Of a stretch of 5,634 bases of DNA, positions 1 through 5,554 are shown piece after piece. The notes beneath the pieces were generated by a model that worked only from the letters and a program-made list of their open reading frames with translations, searched no databases and had not been told where the DNA came from. Source of the stretch: Rhodoferax sp. (lineage in GTDB: Bacteria; Pseudomonadota; Gammaproteobacteria; Burkholderiales; Burkholderiaceae_C); NCBI GenBank assembly GCA_020048255.1, contig JAIFMR010000171.1, positions 1-5,634 of the forward strand, in the 5' to 3' direction. Numbering within the stretch: the stretch's first letter is position 1; each line of letters opens with the position of its first letter. Made by a program: the position numbers and the translations under genes.

Positions 1-470
1 TCAAACACCTTGCCCAAGGTGCTGCGGATGAAATCCTGGGGCAGTTTGGCGCGGTTTTCGGCCCAATCGGTTTCCATGATGCCCAGGTTGGACTGGTCCA
101 TGGCCAGCAGAAAGCCGCTTTCTTGCCAGAAGTCTTTCACCGGATCCCACAATTTGTCGACTGGGCGGTTCACCACCAACCAGCGTTGTGTGCCAGCACG
201 CTCAATGCGGACGTCACCCAACTCGGTGGTTGCCATAGGGGTGGCTTGCGTGGCAACTTGTCCCATTTGGTAGCTGGAGGCCGACACGGGTTCGCCTGGC
301 AGCGCATAGCGACTGTCGCGTGTGAGTTGTGTCAGATCTGGGGGCACCTCAAGCGAGGGCGCTTTGGCTTTGCTCGCGCTTTGGTAGTCCACCTTGTCAC
401 TTTGCAGGCTTGAGCAGGCACCCAGCGACAAGGTCAGGCCAAGAAGGGCGAGTCTGGAGAAATTATTCAC
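1..470 (-). CDS. bamC: Outer membrane protein assembly factor BamC (NlpB family lipoprotein), 5' part only
   Basis: The reading frame opens at a GTG (470-468) preceded by AAGGAA at 481-476, a good Shine-Dalgarno with 5 nt spacing. It stays open for 156 codons to the window edge, so the C-terminal half is missing. Residues 1-18 form a lipoprotein signal: N-terminal Arg at 6, hydrophobic stretch LALLGLTLSL, lipobox LGAC with the lipidated Cys at residue 19. After it comes a low-complexity, probably extended segment with KAPSLEVPPDLTQL, a motif I associate with beta-proteobacterial NlpB/BamC proteins, then DSRYALPG. A globular part follows around residues 85-156 (IERAGTQRWLVVNRPVDKLW, KDFWQESGF, MDQSNLGIMETDW). 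In the family, BamC is an inner-leaflet outer-membrane lipoprotein that binds BamD and stabilises the BamABCDE complex that inserts beta-barrel proteins. It begins 41 nt after dapA, as in the conserved dapA-bamC (dapA-nlpB) pair. The rare start codon and truncation make it easy to miss. Identification is confident; function is by family. Confidence 0.9.
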   Translation of the reverse strand, partial: MNNFSRLALLGLTLSLGACSSLQSDKVDYQSASKAKAPSLEVPPDLTQLTRDSRYALPGEPVSASSYQMGQVATQATPMATTELGDVRIERAGTQRWLVVNRPVDKLWDPVKDFWQESGFLLAMDQSNLGIMETDWAENRAKLPQDFIRSTLGKVF

Positions 471-475
471 AAATA

Positions 476-481
476 TTCCTT
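476..481 (-). promoter_or_regulatory. Shine-Dalgarno of bamC that fixes its GTG start
   Basis: AAGGAA reads toward the GTG at 470 with a 5-nt spacer (TATTT). It supports this GTG as the start because the signal peptide follows directly. A dedicated ribosome site also means bamC need not rely on coupling to dapA, which stops 41 nt upstream. Confidence 0.75.
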
Positions 482-511
482 AGGGGAAAAGTTCAGCCGG
501 GCAAAAAAGAA

Positions 512-1405
512 CTACAGCAGACCCGCAGCACGCAGGGCACCTTCAACAATGGCTTCGTTGGCCGGTGTCAGCTCGGTCATGGGCAGGCGCAATGTACCAC
601 CGCACAAATTCAAACGCGCAGCAGCCCACTTGACGGGGATGGGGTTGGCTTCAACAAACAGGTGTTTGTGCAAAGGCATCAGCTTGAACTGGATTTCCAT
701 GGCGCGCTTGACATCGCCGGCCATGGCGGCCCCACACAGTTCATGCATCAGGCGGGGTGCCACATTGGCTGTTACGCTGATGTTGCCCTGGCCGCCACAC
801 AGCATCAGGGCCACAGCCGTTGGATCGTCACCAGAGTACACAGCAAAACTCGTGGGCACTTCCCGAATCAGCCACTGGGCCCGGTCGATGTTGCCGGTGG
901 CTTCCTTGATACCGACAATACCAGGCACTTCAGCCAGACGCAGCACGGTCTCGGTGCTCATGTCTGCCACCGAGCGGCCCGGCACGTTGTACAAAATCAC
1001 GGGCAAGTCTACCGCCTCAGCAATCGCCTTGAAGTGTTGAAACTGGCCTTCCTGGGTTGGCTTGTTGTAGTAGGGCACCACCTGTAACTGGCAATCAGCC
1101 CCGACTTTCTTGGCAAACTTGGCCAGCTCAACCGCTTCGGCGGTGCAGTTGGAGCCACAGCCCGCCATGATGGGCGCGCGTCCTGCGGCTTGCTCCACAG
1201 ACACCCGAATAATTTCACAATGCTCTTGCACACTCACTGTGGGTGATTCGCCGGTGGTTCCCACCACGCCGATACAGTCTGTGCCCTCAGCAATGTGCCA
1301 GTCGATCAGTTTGCGCAACGCTGGGTAATCCACGGCGCCGTCTGGCAGCATCGGCGTGACCAGGGCAACAATGCTGCCAGTGATTTGACGAAAAGGAGTT
1401 GTCAT
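512..1405 (-). CDS. dapA: 4-hydroxy-tetrahydrodipicolinate synthase (DapA)
   Basis: This cytoplasmic enzyme condenses pyruvate with aspartate-4-semialdehyde, the first committed step of lysine and meso-diaminopimelate synthesis. The 297-residue product is full length for the DapA/NAL class I aldolase family (TIM barrel). Family motifs are in order: GSIVALVTPM (10-19), the GTTGES substrate loop (49-54; Thr50 and Thr51 correspond to E. coli Thr44/Thr45), PYYNKP (111-116; Tyr113 corresponds to Tyr107), LYNVPGR (138-144; Tyr139 and Arg144 correspond to Tyr133 and Arg138), and GIKEAT with the Schiff-base Lys167 (Lys161 in E. coli). YSGDD (190-194) and FVEANPIPVKW (250-260) are also typical. All catalytic residues are present. 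The ATG at 1405 gives the usual family N-terminus and is the only sensible start, although no clear Shine-Dalgarno precedes it. It lies 27 nt after the methyltransferase stop and 41 nt before bamC, so shared transcription is likely. The product is rich in cysteine (8 residues), with no sign of a special role. Confidence 0.97.
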   Translation of the reverse strand: MTTPFRQITGSIVALVTPMLPDGAVDYPALRKLIDWHIAEGTDCIGVVGTTGESPTVSVQEHCEIIRVSVEQAAGRAPIMAGCGSNCTAEAVELAKFAKKVGADCQLQVVPYYNKPTQEGQFQHFKAIAEAVDLPVILYNVPGRSVADMSTETVLRLAEVPGIVGIKEATGNIDRAQWLIREVPTSFAVYSGDDPTAVALMLCGGQGNISVTANVAPRLMHELCGAAMAGDVKRAMEIQFKLMPLHKHLFVEANPIPVKWAAARLNLCGGTLRLPMTELTPANEAIVEGALRAAGLL

Positions 1406-1430
1406 CGTGTGTGCGTGAATGAGATAAGCC

Positions 1431-1443
1431 CGCTATTTTAGCG
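1431..1443. repeat. Short dyad between methyltransferase and dapA
   Basis: CGCTA-TTT-TAGCG is a perfect 5-bp inverted repeat with a 3-nt loop, spanning the methyltransferase stop codon (1435-1433). It is too short, and lacks a following U-tract in the minus-strand sense, to be called a terminator. It could be a weak mRNA hairpin between the two genes, or chance. Confidence 0.25.
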
Positions 1444-2047
1444 AGAGTGGGTAGCGTGGTGGTACCCGGCTTTCCACGGGGTCTGTGGTCGGCGCGATAG
1501 CGGCAATGCGTTGTACAAAACGCTCTGGGTCGGGCAAAAAGCCGTTTTCATAAGCCACGATGTGCCAGCCATCGCAAGCCCGCAGCAATTCTTCAGGTCG
1601 CAACAAAAAATCGGATCGGGACGGCTTGCCGATGGTTTCGTTGCCCACTGCAAAGGTCTCGTACAGCAGCAAACCACCAGGGGCCACACTTTGCAGGATG
1701 ACCGGAAATAAGGCCCGCCAAAGGTAGTTGGTGACCACCACCACATCGAAGGGGCGCGGCTTGGCAGCCTGAAGACCGTCTTGCATCAGCGGCCAAGGGC
1801 CGTTTTCGATGTCGGCCTGAATGCAGGTACCAAAGCAGCCAGCGGCTTGTACAGCCTCTGAAGATCGGTCAATACCGGTGACTTCTATCCCCAGGCTGGC
1901 AAACCAGGCCATGTGGCGACCCTGGCCACAGGCAATGTCGAGCATCTGACCCTGAGGCTTGGCCAGGTGCGACCAGCGCCGCACCCAGTCTGAGGGAGCG
2001 CCCGGCACATGGGCGTCGTTTGATGGCAGTTTCAAAAACACCCCCAC
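1433..2047 (-). CDS. Class I SAM-dependent methyltransferase, substrate unknown
   Basis: The 204-residue product carries a Rossmann-type methyltransferase fold. Motif I, LDIACGQGRH (36-45), is the glycine-rich SAM-binding loop. The acidic end of strand 2 is VTGID with Asp60, which should bind the ribose hydroxyls. QADIENGPWP (77-86) holds the Asp that usually contacts adenine. FDVVVVTNYLWR (100-111) is strand 4, and APGGLLLYETFAVGNE (122-137) is strand 5 with the following loop. The C-terminal stretch KPSRSDFLLRPEEL and YENGF are, as I remember, conserved in small methyltransferases next to dapA in Burkholderiales; they resemble TehB-like proteins, but the substrate is unknown. Start choice: the GTG at 2047 is shown, but it has no ribosome site. 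The in-frame TTG at 2035 overlaps the upstream microprotein stop as TTGA and has GGGGGTG just ahead, so it may be the real start (200 residues). Soluble, no signal peptide. The fold is certain; function is not. Confidence 0.87.
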   Translation of the reverse strand: MGVFLKLPSNDAHVPGAPSDWVRRWSHLAKPQGQMLDIACGQGRHMAWFASLGIEVTGIDRSSEAVQAAGCFGTCIQADIENGPWPLMQDGLQAAKPRPFDVVVVTNYLWRALFPVILQSVAPGGLLLYETFAVGNETIGKPSRSDFLLRPEELLRACDGWHIVAYENGFLPDPERFVQRIAAIAPTTDPVESRVPPRYPLSLK

Positions 2048-2157
2048 ACTTGATTGGCCAAGGTCATCAAAAATTCAGGTCGACCATAAAGGGCAAACAC
2101 CCCAGCCAAGGCACCCGCCATGGTGATGAACAACAACAACTTGATGCCCGGTTTCAT
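2032..2157 (-). CDS. 41-residue single-pass membrane microprotein, function unknown
   Basis: A short frame starts with ATG at 2157, 4 nt after the original stop of the transporter gene, and ends at TGA 2034-2032 inside the start region of the methyltransferase. The product begins MKPGIKLLLFITMAGALAGV and ends LANQVWGCF. Residues 5-23 form one hydrophobic helix preceded by two lysines, then YGRPEF and an amphipathic tail ending Trp-Gly-Cys-Phe. This suggests an inner-membrane anchor with the tail outside, by the positive-inside rule. It fills the only gap between transporter and methyltransferase, and its stop overlaps the methyltransferase start, as expected for translational coupling. I have an impression of short Comamonadaceae proteins with a similar PEF...LAxQxWxCF tail, but cannot confirm it. 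No strong Shine-Dalgarno precedes it, so it may depend on ribosomes finishing the transporter gene. Chance is the alternative explanation for so short a frame. Confidence 0.6.
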   Translation of the reverse strand: MKPGIKLLLFITMAGALAGVFALYGRPEFLMTLANQVWGCF

Positions 2158-2161
2158 GACA

Positions 2162-3353
2162 TCAGGACATTTGGGGCGAGGGTGCTCGCACGATAGCTGC
2201 TTCTTTGACGGGCAAATTCACCAGGGCGGCCATGACGCCCAGCGCAATGGCGATGTACCAGACCACGTCGTAGCTGCCGGTGCGGTCATACAACAATCCC
2301 CCCAGCCACACCCCCATGAAGGAGCCGCAACATGGACAAATGCGCCACACCAAAAATCTGGGCCACTGCGGCGTTGGTTGGCGGCACGGTCGACAGCCAC
2401 AGCAGCCCCATGACCGCGGAAAAGACATAGACACTGCCGGGAGTCAGGGGGGCCAGCAAAAACACCGTGATGACCACCGACCGTGCCAAATAGATGAACG
2501 CCAGAATGTTTTTCTTTTGCATGCGCTGGCCCAACACCCCCGAGGCATAGGTGCCAAACACGTTAAACAGACCAATCAAGGCCAGCGAGTAACTGGCCAC
2601 ATGGGGCGACAGGCCTTGGTCTTTCAGGTAGCTGGGCATGTGCACGCCAATGAACACCACCTGAAAGCCACAGACGAAATAGCCCGCCATCAGCAACTGA
2701 AAACTGCGGTACCTGAATGCTTCTTGCAAAGCCTGCATGATGGATTGATCGCGGAAATGACCGGCCCCGTCTCTGAAGTGAGGTTCGCGCAGCCACCAGG
2801 CCAAGGGCATCATCAGCAGCGCGGCCAGTGCCAGAACCACCAGTGCCTGTTGCCAGCCCAGGCTGCTGATCAAGAAGCCTTCAGTTGGCACCATCAAGAA
2901 TTGGCCAAACGACCCGGCCGCCGCCGCAATGCCCATGGCCCAAGAGCGTTTGTTGGCTGGCACGTTGCGGCCAATCACACCGTACACCACTGCATAGGTG
3001 GTACCGGCCTGCGCCAAGCCGATCAGCACCCCGGCAGTCAACGAAAAGAGCAGGGCGGTGCTGGCATAGGCCATGCCGAACAGTCCCAATGCGTACAAGG
3101 CCGAGCCCCCCAAAATCACACGAAAGGCACCAAACCGGTCTGCCAGCATGCCGGCAAAAATGCCAGAAAACCCCCACACCAGGTTCTGGATGGCAATGGC
3201 AAAAGCAAAGGTTTCACGGCTCCAGTTCTGGTCTTGTGTGATGGGCTGCAACCACAAGCCAAAACCGTGGCGTATGCCCATCGAGACCGTGACGATGGCC
3301 GCACCGCAGATCAAAATTTGTTGGATAGAGAGTTTGGGCGCGTGTTTTGACAT
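2162..3353 (-). pseudogene. MFS transporter gene broken by a small deletion and frameshift in TM11
   Basis: The ATG at 3353 opens a major facilitator superfamily permease. Hydrophobic segments lie near residues 13-35, 50-70, 79-98, 101-125, 138-162 and 166-187. A cytoplasmic loop follows with WWLREPHF, then segments near 216-240, 253-275, 282-303 and 306-325. The signature motif A is GMLADRFGAFR (68-78). The frame is MFS-like through HLSML (residues 338-342), then runs into 13 unrelated residues and stops at TGA 2288-2286 (355 aa). From 2326 the next frame resumes good MFS sequence for 54 residues: GSFMGVWLGGLLYDR, then the last helix VVWYIAIALGVMAALVNL, ending at TGA 2164-2162. Relatives, as I remember them, have about ten residues (GGFVFFSHQ-like) between the halves, so roughly 29 nt appear lost at about 2327. 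An intact protein would be near 406 aa. A permease lacking TM11 and TM12 is unlikely to work. The original substrate cannot be read from sequence; the family resembles monocarboxylate or oxalate/formate-type MFS carriers. Confidence 0.87.
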
Positions 3354-3359
3354 CGCTGG

Positions 3360-3388
3360 AATATAGCGAATTGATGAGGTTGTTTCAC
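3360..3388 (-). promoter_or_regulatory. Possible sigma-70 promoter of the MFS gene
   Basis: On the minus strand, TATATT (3365-3360) matches the -10 consensus at 5 of 6 positions. GTGAAA (3388-3383) matches the -35 consensus at 4 of 6, with a 17-nt spacer. The -10 ends 6 nt before the ATG at 3353, which would put the first transcribed base at or beside the start codon and give a leaderless message. No ribosome site is seen, in agreement with that. This is a prediction from pattern only. Confidence 0.4.
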
Positions 3389-3427
3389 TTGCGCGGTGTT
3401 CCGGCCGTGGCAGTGGGTCGAAACAAC
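3379..3427. repeat. 8-bp inverted repeat, possible operator
   Basis: GTTGTTTC at 3379-3386 is an exact reverse complement of GAAACAAC at 3420-3427, with 33 nt between. The left copy covers the candidate -35 of the MFS gene, and the right copy lies about 50 nt before the parE start. A repeat of this size in a 122-nt spacer may arise by chance (roughly one in ten), so it is only a candidate regulator site. Confidence 0.25.
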
Positions 3428-3461
3428 TGTTATTGCATCCAGTAAATCACCCGCCATTGAC

Positions 3462-3467
3462 TACAAT
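3462..3467 (+). promoter_or_regulatory. Possible -10 element of parE
   Basis: TACAAT matches the -10 consensus at 5 of 6 positions and ends 8 nt before the ATG at 3476. No convincing -35 sits at 16-18 nt; TTGCAT at 3433-3438 is 23 nt away, which is too far for normal sigma-70 spacing. With no Shine-Dalgarno ahead of parE, a start of transcription at or close to the ATG is plausible. Confidence 0.4.
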
Positions 3468-3475
3468 GCGCCGCT

Positions 3476-5446
3476 ATGGCGACCAAACCCAATACCGAAT
3501 ATTCTGAAAATTCCATCCGCGTGCTCAAGGGACTCGAGCCTGTCAAGCAGCGTCCGGGCATGTACACCCGCACTGACAACCCGCTACATGTGATCCAGGA
3601 AGTGCTGGACAACGCCGCTGATGAATCGCTGGCCGGGCACGGCAAAAAAATCAAGGTGATCGTGCATGCCGATGGCTCCATCACCATCGAGGACGATGGC
3701 CGTGGCATTCCATTTGGCATGCACCCCGAAGAAAACGCGCCGGTCATCGAGCTGGTATTTACCCAGTTGCACGCCGGTGGCAAATTTGACAAGGGCAAGG
3801 GCGGTGCCTACAGCTTTTCGGGTGGGCTACATGGCGTGGGTGTGAGTGTGACGAACGCACTGGCGCAACGTCTGGAGGCCACCACTTACCGCGAAGGCAA
3901 GGTGGCGCGACTGGTGTTTTCAGGGGGTGATGTCATTGAATCCTTGACGATTCGCTCCGCCGCCGAGGGCGATCGCAAGTCCGGTACCACGGTGCGGGTC
4001 TGGCCGGACGGCAAGTATTTTGAGAGCCTGGTTTTCCCCATGGCGCAGTTGGCGCATTTGCTGCGCAGCAAGGCCGTGCTGATGCCCGGTGTCACGGTGA
4101 CGCTGGTGCAGGAAAAAACCAAGGAGACGCAGACCTGGGTTTTCAAAGGCGGCTTGCGTGACTACCTGACACAAACACTCCCTGCCGAGCCCTTCATTCC
4201 GCTTTTTGAAGGCGAGGGGTTTGCCGATGCCCAACATGAGACCTTTGCGGATGGCGAAGGCGCATCCTGGTGTGTGGCGTTTACCGAAGATGGTCAACCG
4301 GTGCGAGAAAGTTATGTCAACCTGATTCCCACCAGTGCCGGTGGTACCCACGAGCTGGGCTTGCGCGACGGCTTGTTCAGTGCTGTCAAGAGTTTTATCG
4401 ACATGCATTCCCTGCTGCCCAAGGGCGTCAAGCTGCTGCCCGAAGACGTGTTTGCCCGTGCCAGCTATGTGCTGTCCACCAAGGTGCTGGACCCGCAATT
4501 TCAGGGCCAGATCAAGGAGCGGCTCAACTCGCGGGATGCGTTGCGCCTGGTATCGGGTTTTGTGCGGCCAGCGCTGGAACTGTGGCTGAACCAGAACGTG
4601 GAATACGGCAAAAAGCTGGCCGAGATGACCATCAAGGCCGCCCAATCGCGCCAAAAGGCCGGCCAGAAGGTGGAAAAGCGCAAGGGCTCCGGCGTGGCGG
4701 TCTTGCCCGGCAAGCTCACCGATTGCGAAAGCCGCGATTTGGCCGAGAACGAAGTCTTTTTAGTGGAAGGCGATTCGGCCGGTGGCAGCGCCAAGATGGG
4801 CCGCAACAAAGAGAGCCAGGCGATTTTGCCCCTGCGTGGCAAGGTGCTCAACACCTGGGAGGTCGAGCGTGACCGCCTGTTTGCCAACAATGAAATTCAC
4901 GACATTTCCGTGGCCATTGGCGTGGACCCGCATGGCCCCGACGACTCCCCCGATTTAAGTGGCCTGCGATACGGGAAAATTTGCATTTTGAGCGATGCCG
5001 ATGTCGACGGTTCCCACATTCAGGTCTTGTTGCTCACGTTGTTTTTCAAACACTTTCCGAAACTGATCGATACCGGTCATGTGTTTGTGGCGCGGCCCCC
5101 GCTGTACCGTGTTGATGCACCAGCACGGGGTAAAAAACCGGCCTCCAAAGCCTACGCCTTGGATGAGGGTGAATTGACGGTTATTTTGGACAAGCTGCGC
5201 AAAGAGGGTGCGCGCGAGGGCGCCTGGACCATCAGCCGCTTCAAAGGCCTGGGTGAGATGAACGCTGAGCAACTGTGGGACACCACCCTGAACCCCGACA
5301 CGCGCCGTTTGTTGCCGATTCAACTGGGTTCATCAGACTTTGCCGCGACGACGAGCTTGATGAGCAAACTGATGGGAAAGGGTGAGGCTGGGGCCCGGCG
5401 TGACTTGATGGAGCTTCATGGGGACTCGGTGGAGTTGGATGTTTAG
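3476..5446 (+). CDS. parE: DNA topoisomerase IV subunit B (ParE)
   Basis: ParE is the ATPase subunit of topoisomerase IV, which with ParC separates linked daughter chromosomes and relaxes supercoils. The 656-residue product is complete. The GHKL ATPase domain (about 1-220) has QEVLDNAADE with catalytic Glu42 and Mg-binding Asn46, EDDGRGIP with Asp73, and the GGLHGVGVSVTN lid (116-127). The transducer domain (about 225-390) has LIPTSAGGTHE and the ATP-contacting Lys336 in LSTK. The TOPRIM domain (about 425-540) has EGDSAGGSAK with Glu431, and the metal-binding triad Asp507, Asp509, Asp511 in SDADVDGSH. RFKGLGEM (588-595) and the DGDSVELDV-like end (HGDSVELDV) close the protein. NTWEV...HDISVAIGVDP (459-485) is typical of ParE, not GyrB, and the long GyrB insert of proteobacteria is absent; this sets the call. 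The quinolone-region residues (PLRGK, 452-456) look ordinary. The ATG at 3476 gives the normal N-terminus; there is no Shine-Dalgarno, so initiation may be leaderless. parC is not within the window. No frameshift or odd composition is seen. Confidence 0.97.
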   Translation: MATKPNTEYSENSIRVLKGLEPVKQRPGMYTRTDNPLHVIQEVLDNAADESLAGHGKKIKVIVHADGSITIEDDGRGIPFGMHPEENAPVIELVFTQLHAGGKFDKGKGGAYSFSGGLHGVGVSVTNALAQRLEATTYREGKVARLVFSGGDVIESLTIRSAAEGDRKSGTTVRVWPDGKYFESLVFPMAQLAHLLRSKAVLMPGVTVTLVQEKTKETQTWVFKGGLRDYLTQTLPAEPFIPLFEGEGFADAQHETFADGEGASWCVAFTEDGQPVRESYVNLIPTSAGGTHELGLRDGLFSAVKSFIDMHSLLPKGVKLLPEDVFARASYVLSTKVLDPQFQGQIKERLNSRDALRLVSGFVRPALELWLNQNVEYGKKLAEMTIKAAQSRQKAGQKVEKRKGSGVAVLPGKLTDCESRDLAENEVFLVEGDSAGGSAKMGRNKESQAILPLRGKVLNTWEVERDRLFANNEIHDISVAIGVDPHGPDDSPDLSGLRYGKICILSDADVDGSHIQVLLLTLFFKHFPKLIDTGHVFVARPPLYRVDAPARGKKPASKAYALDEGELTVILDKLRKEGAREGAWTISRFKGLGEMNAEQLWDTTLNPDTRRLLPIQLGSSDFAATTSLMSKLMGKGEAGARRDLMELHGDSVELDV

Positions 5447-5454
5447 TATTATTT

Positions 5455-5495
5455 TTATAGCTACTAGCGCATGATGCGTAAAGGCTACAAGCTGA
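5455..5495. repeat. Degenerate intergenic repeat of Comamonadaceae type
   Basis: The stretch contains TATAGCTACTAGCGC and then GGCTACAAGCTGATT. It is arranged as nested dyads: TAGC (5458-5461) with GCTA (5484-5487), and CGCAT (5468-5472) with ATGCG (5474-5478). It resembles the ATAGCTRCTAGCGC-type repeats that I remember between genes in Acidovorax, Rhodoferax and Polaromonas genomes. Only one copy lies in this window, so repetitiveness is inferred from memory, not seen. Confidence 0.5.
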
Positions 5496-5542
5496 TTTCT
5501 TATATATTCGATTGCGGTTTTTGTCCCGCGCTCATGCCTTCT

Positions 5543-5554
5543 CGCTGCGCAGCG
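5543..5554. repeat. 12-bp perfect palindrome
   Basis: CGCTGCGCAGCG is fully self-complementary. Its right half forms the outer end of the left arm of the large hairpin at 5549-5620, so the two structures compete. GTCCC at 5523-5527 and GGGAC at 5558-5562 flank it as a further short inverted pair. Confidence 0.6.

Larger units (their letters stand above)
3354..3475. promoter_or_regulatory. Divergent intergenic region between the MFS gene and parE
   Basis: These 122 nt separate two divergent start codons and must hold both promoters unless transcription starts further inside. Neither start has a recognisable Shine-Dalgarno. The region contains -10-like hexamers directly ahead of each start codon (listed separately) and an 8-bp inverted repeat, GTTGTTTC at 3379-3386 and GAAACAAC at 3420-3427. 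The left repeat copy overlaps the possible -35 of the MFS promoter, so it could be an operator. No RNA gene or riboswitch is evident. Confidence 0.55.

Noticed and set aside
489..514. Terminator between dapA and bamC because of the T-run at 510-501 on the minus strand
   Set aside because: No stable hairpin precedes the T-run, and bamC follows with its own good ribosome site, so read-through is expected.
329..1087. 252-codon plus-strand open frame opposite dapA and bamC
   Set aside because: The minus-strand frames encode clear DapA and BamC; this product has no recognisable motif and crosses both genes.
1405..1440. Promoter directly before dapA (TAAAAT at 1440-1435)
   Set aside because: The hexamer is -10-like, but no acceptable -35 lies 16-18 nt upstream, and it is embedded in the end of the methyltransferase gene.
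2162..2434. Separate 90-residue membrane protein
   Set aside because: Only residues from GSFMGVWLGG onward make sense, as the lost C-terminus of the transporter; the N-terminal part is an out-of-frame reading of the same gene.
2280..3350. 356-codon open frame on the plus strand
   Set aside because: It lies exactly antisense to the MFS gene; the product is rich in Gln, His and Arg with no domain, which is usual for the mirror of a hydrophobic protein gene in GC-rich DNA.
3920..4654. 244-codon minus-strand open frame inside parE
   Set aside because: It is antisense to conserved ParE domains and has no recognisable motif or ribosome site.
4270..4872. 200-codon plus-strand open frame inside parE
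   Set aside because: It is an out-of-frame shadow of the ParE transducer and TOPRIM coding sequence, with no domain.
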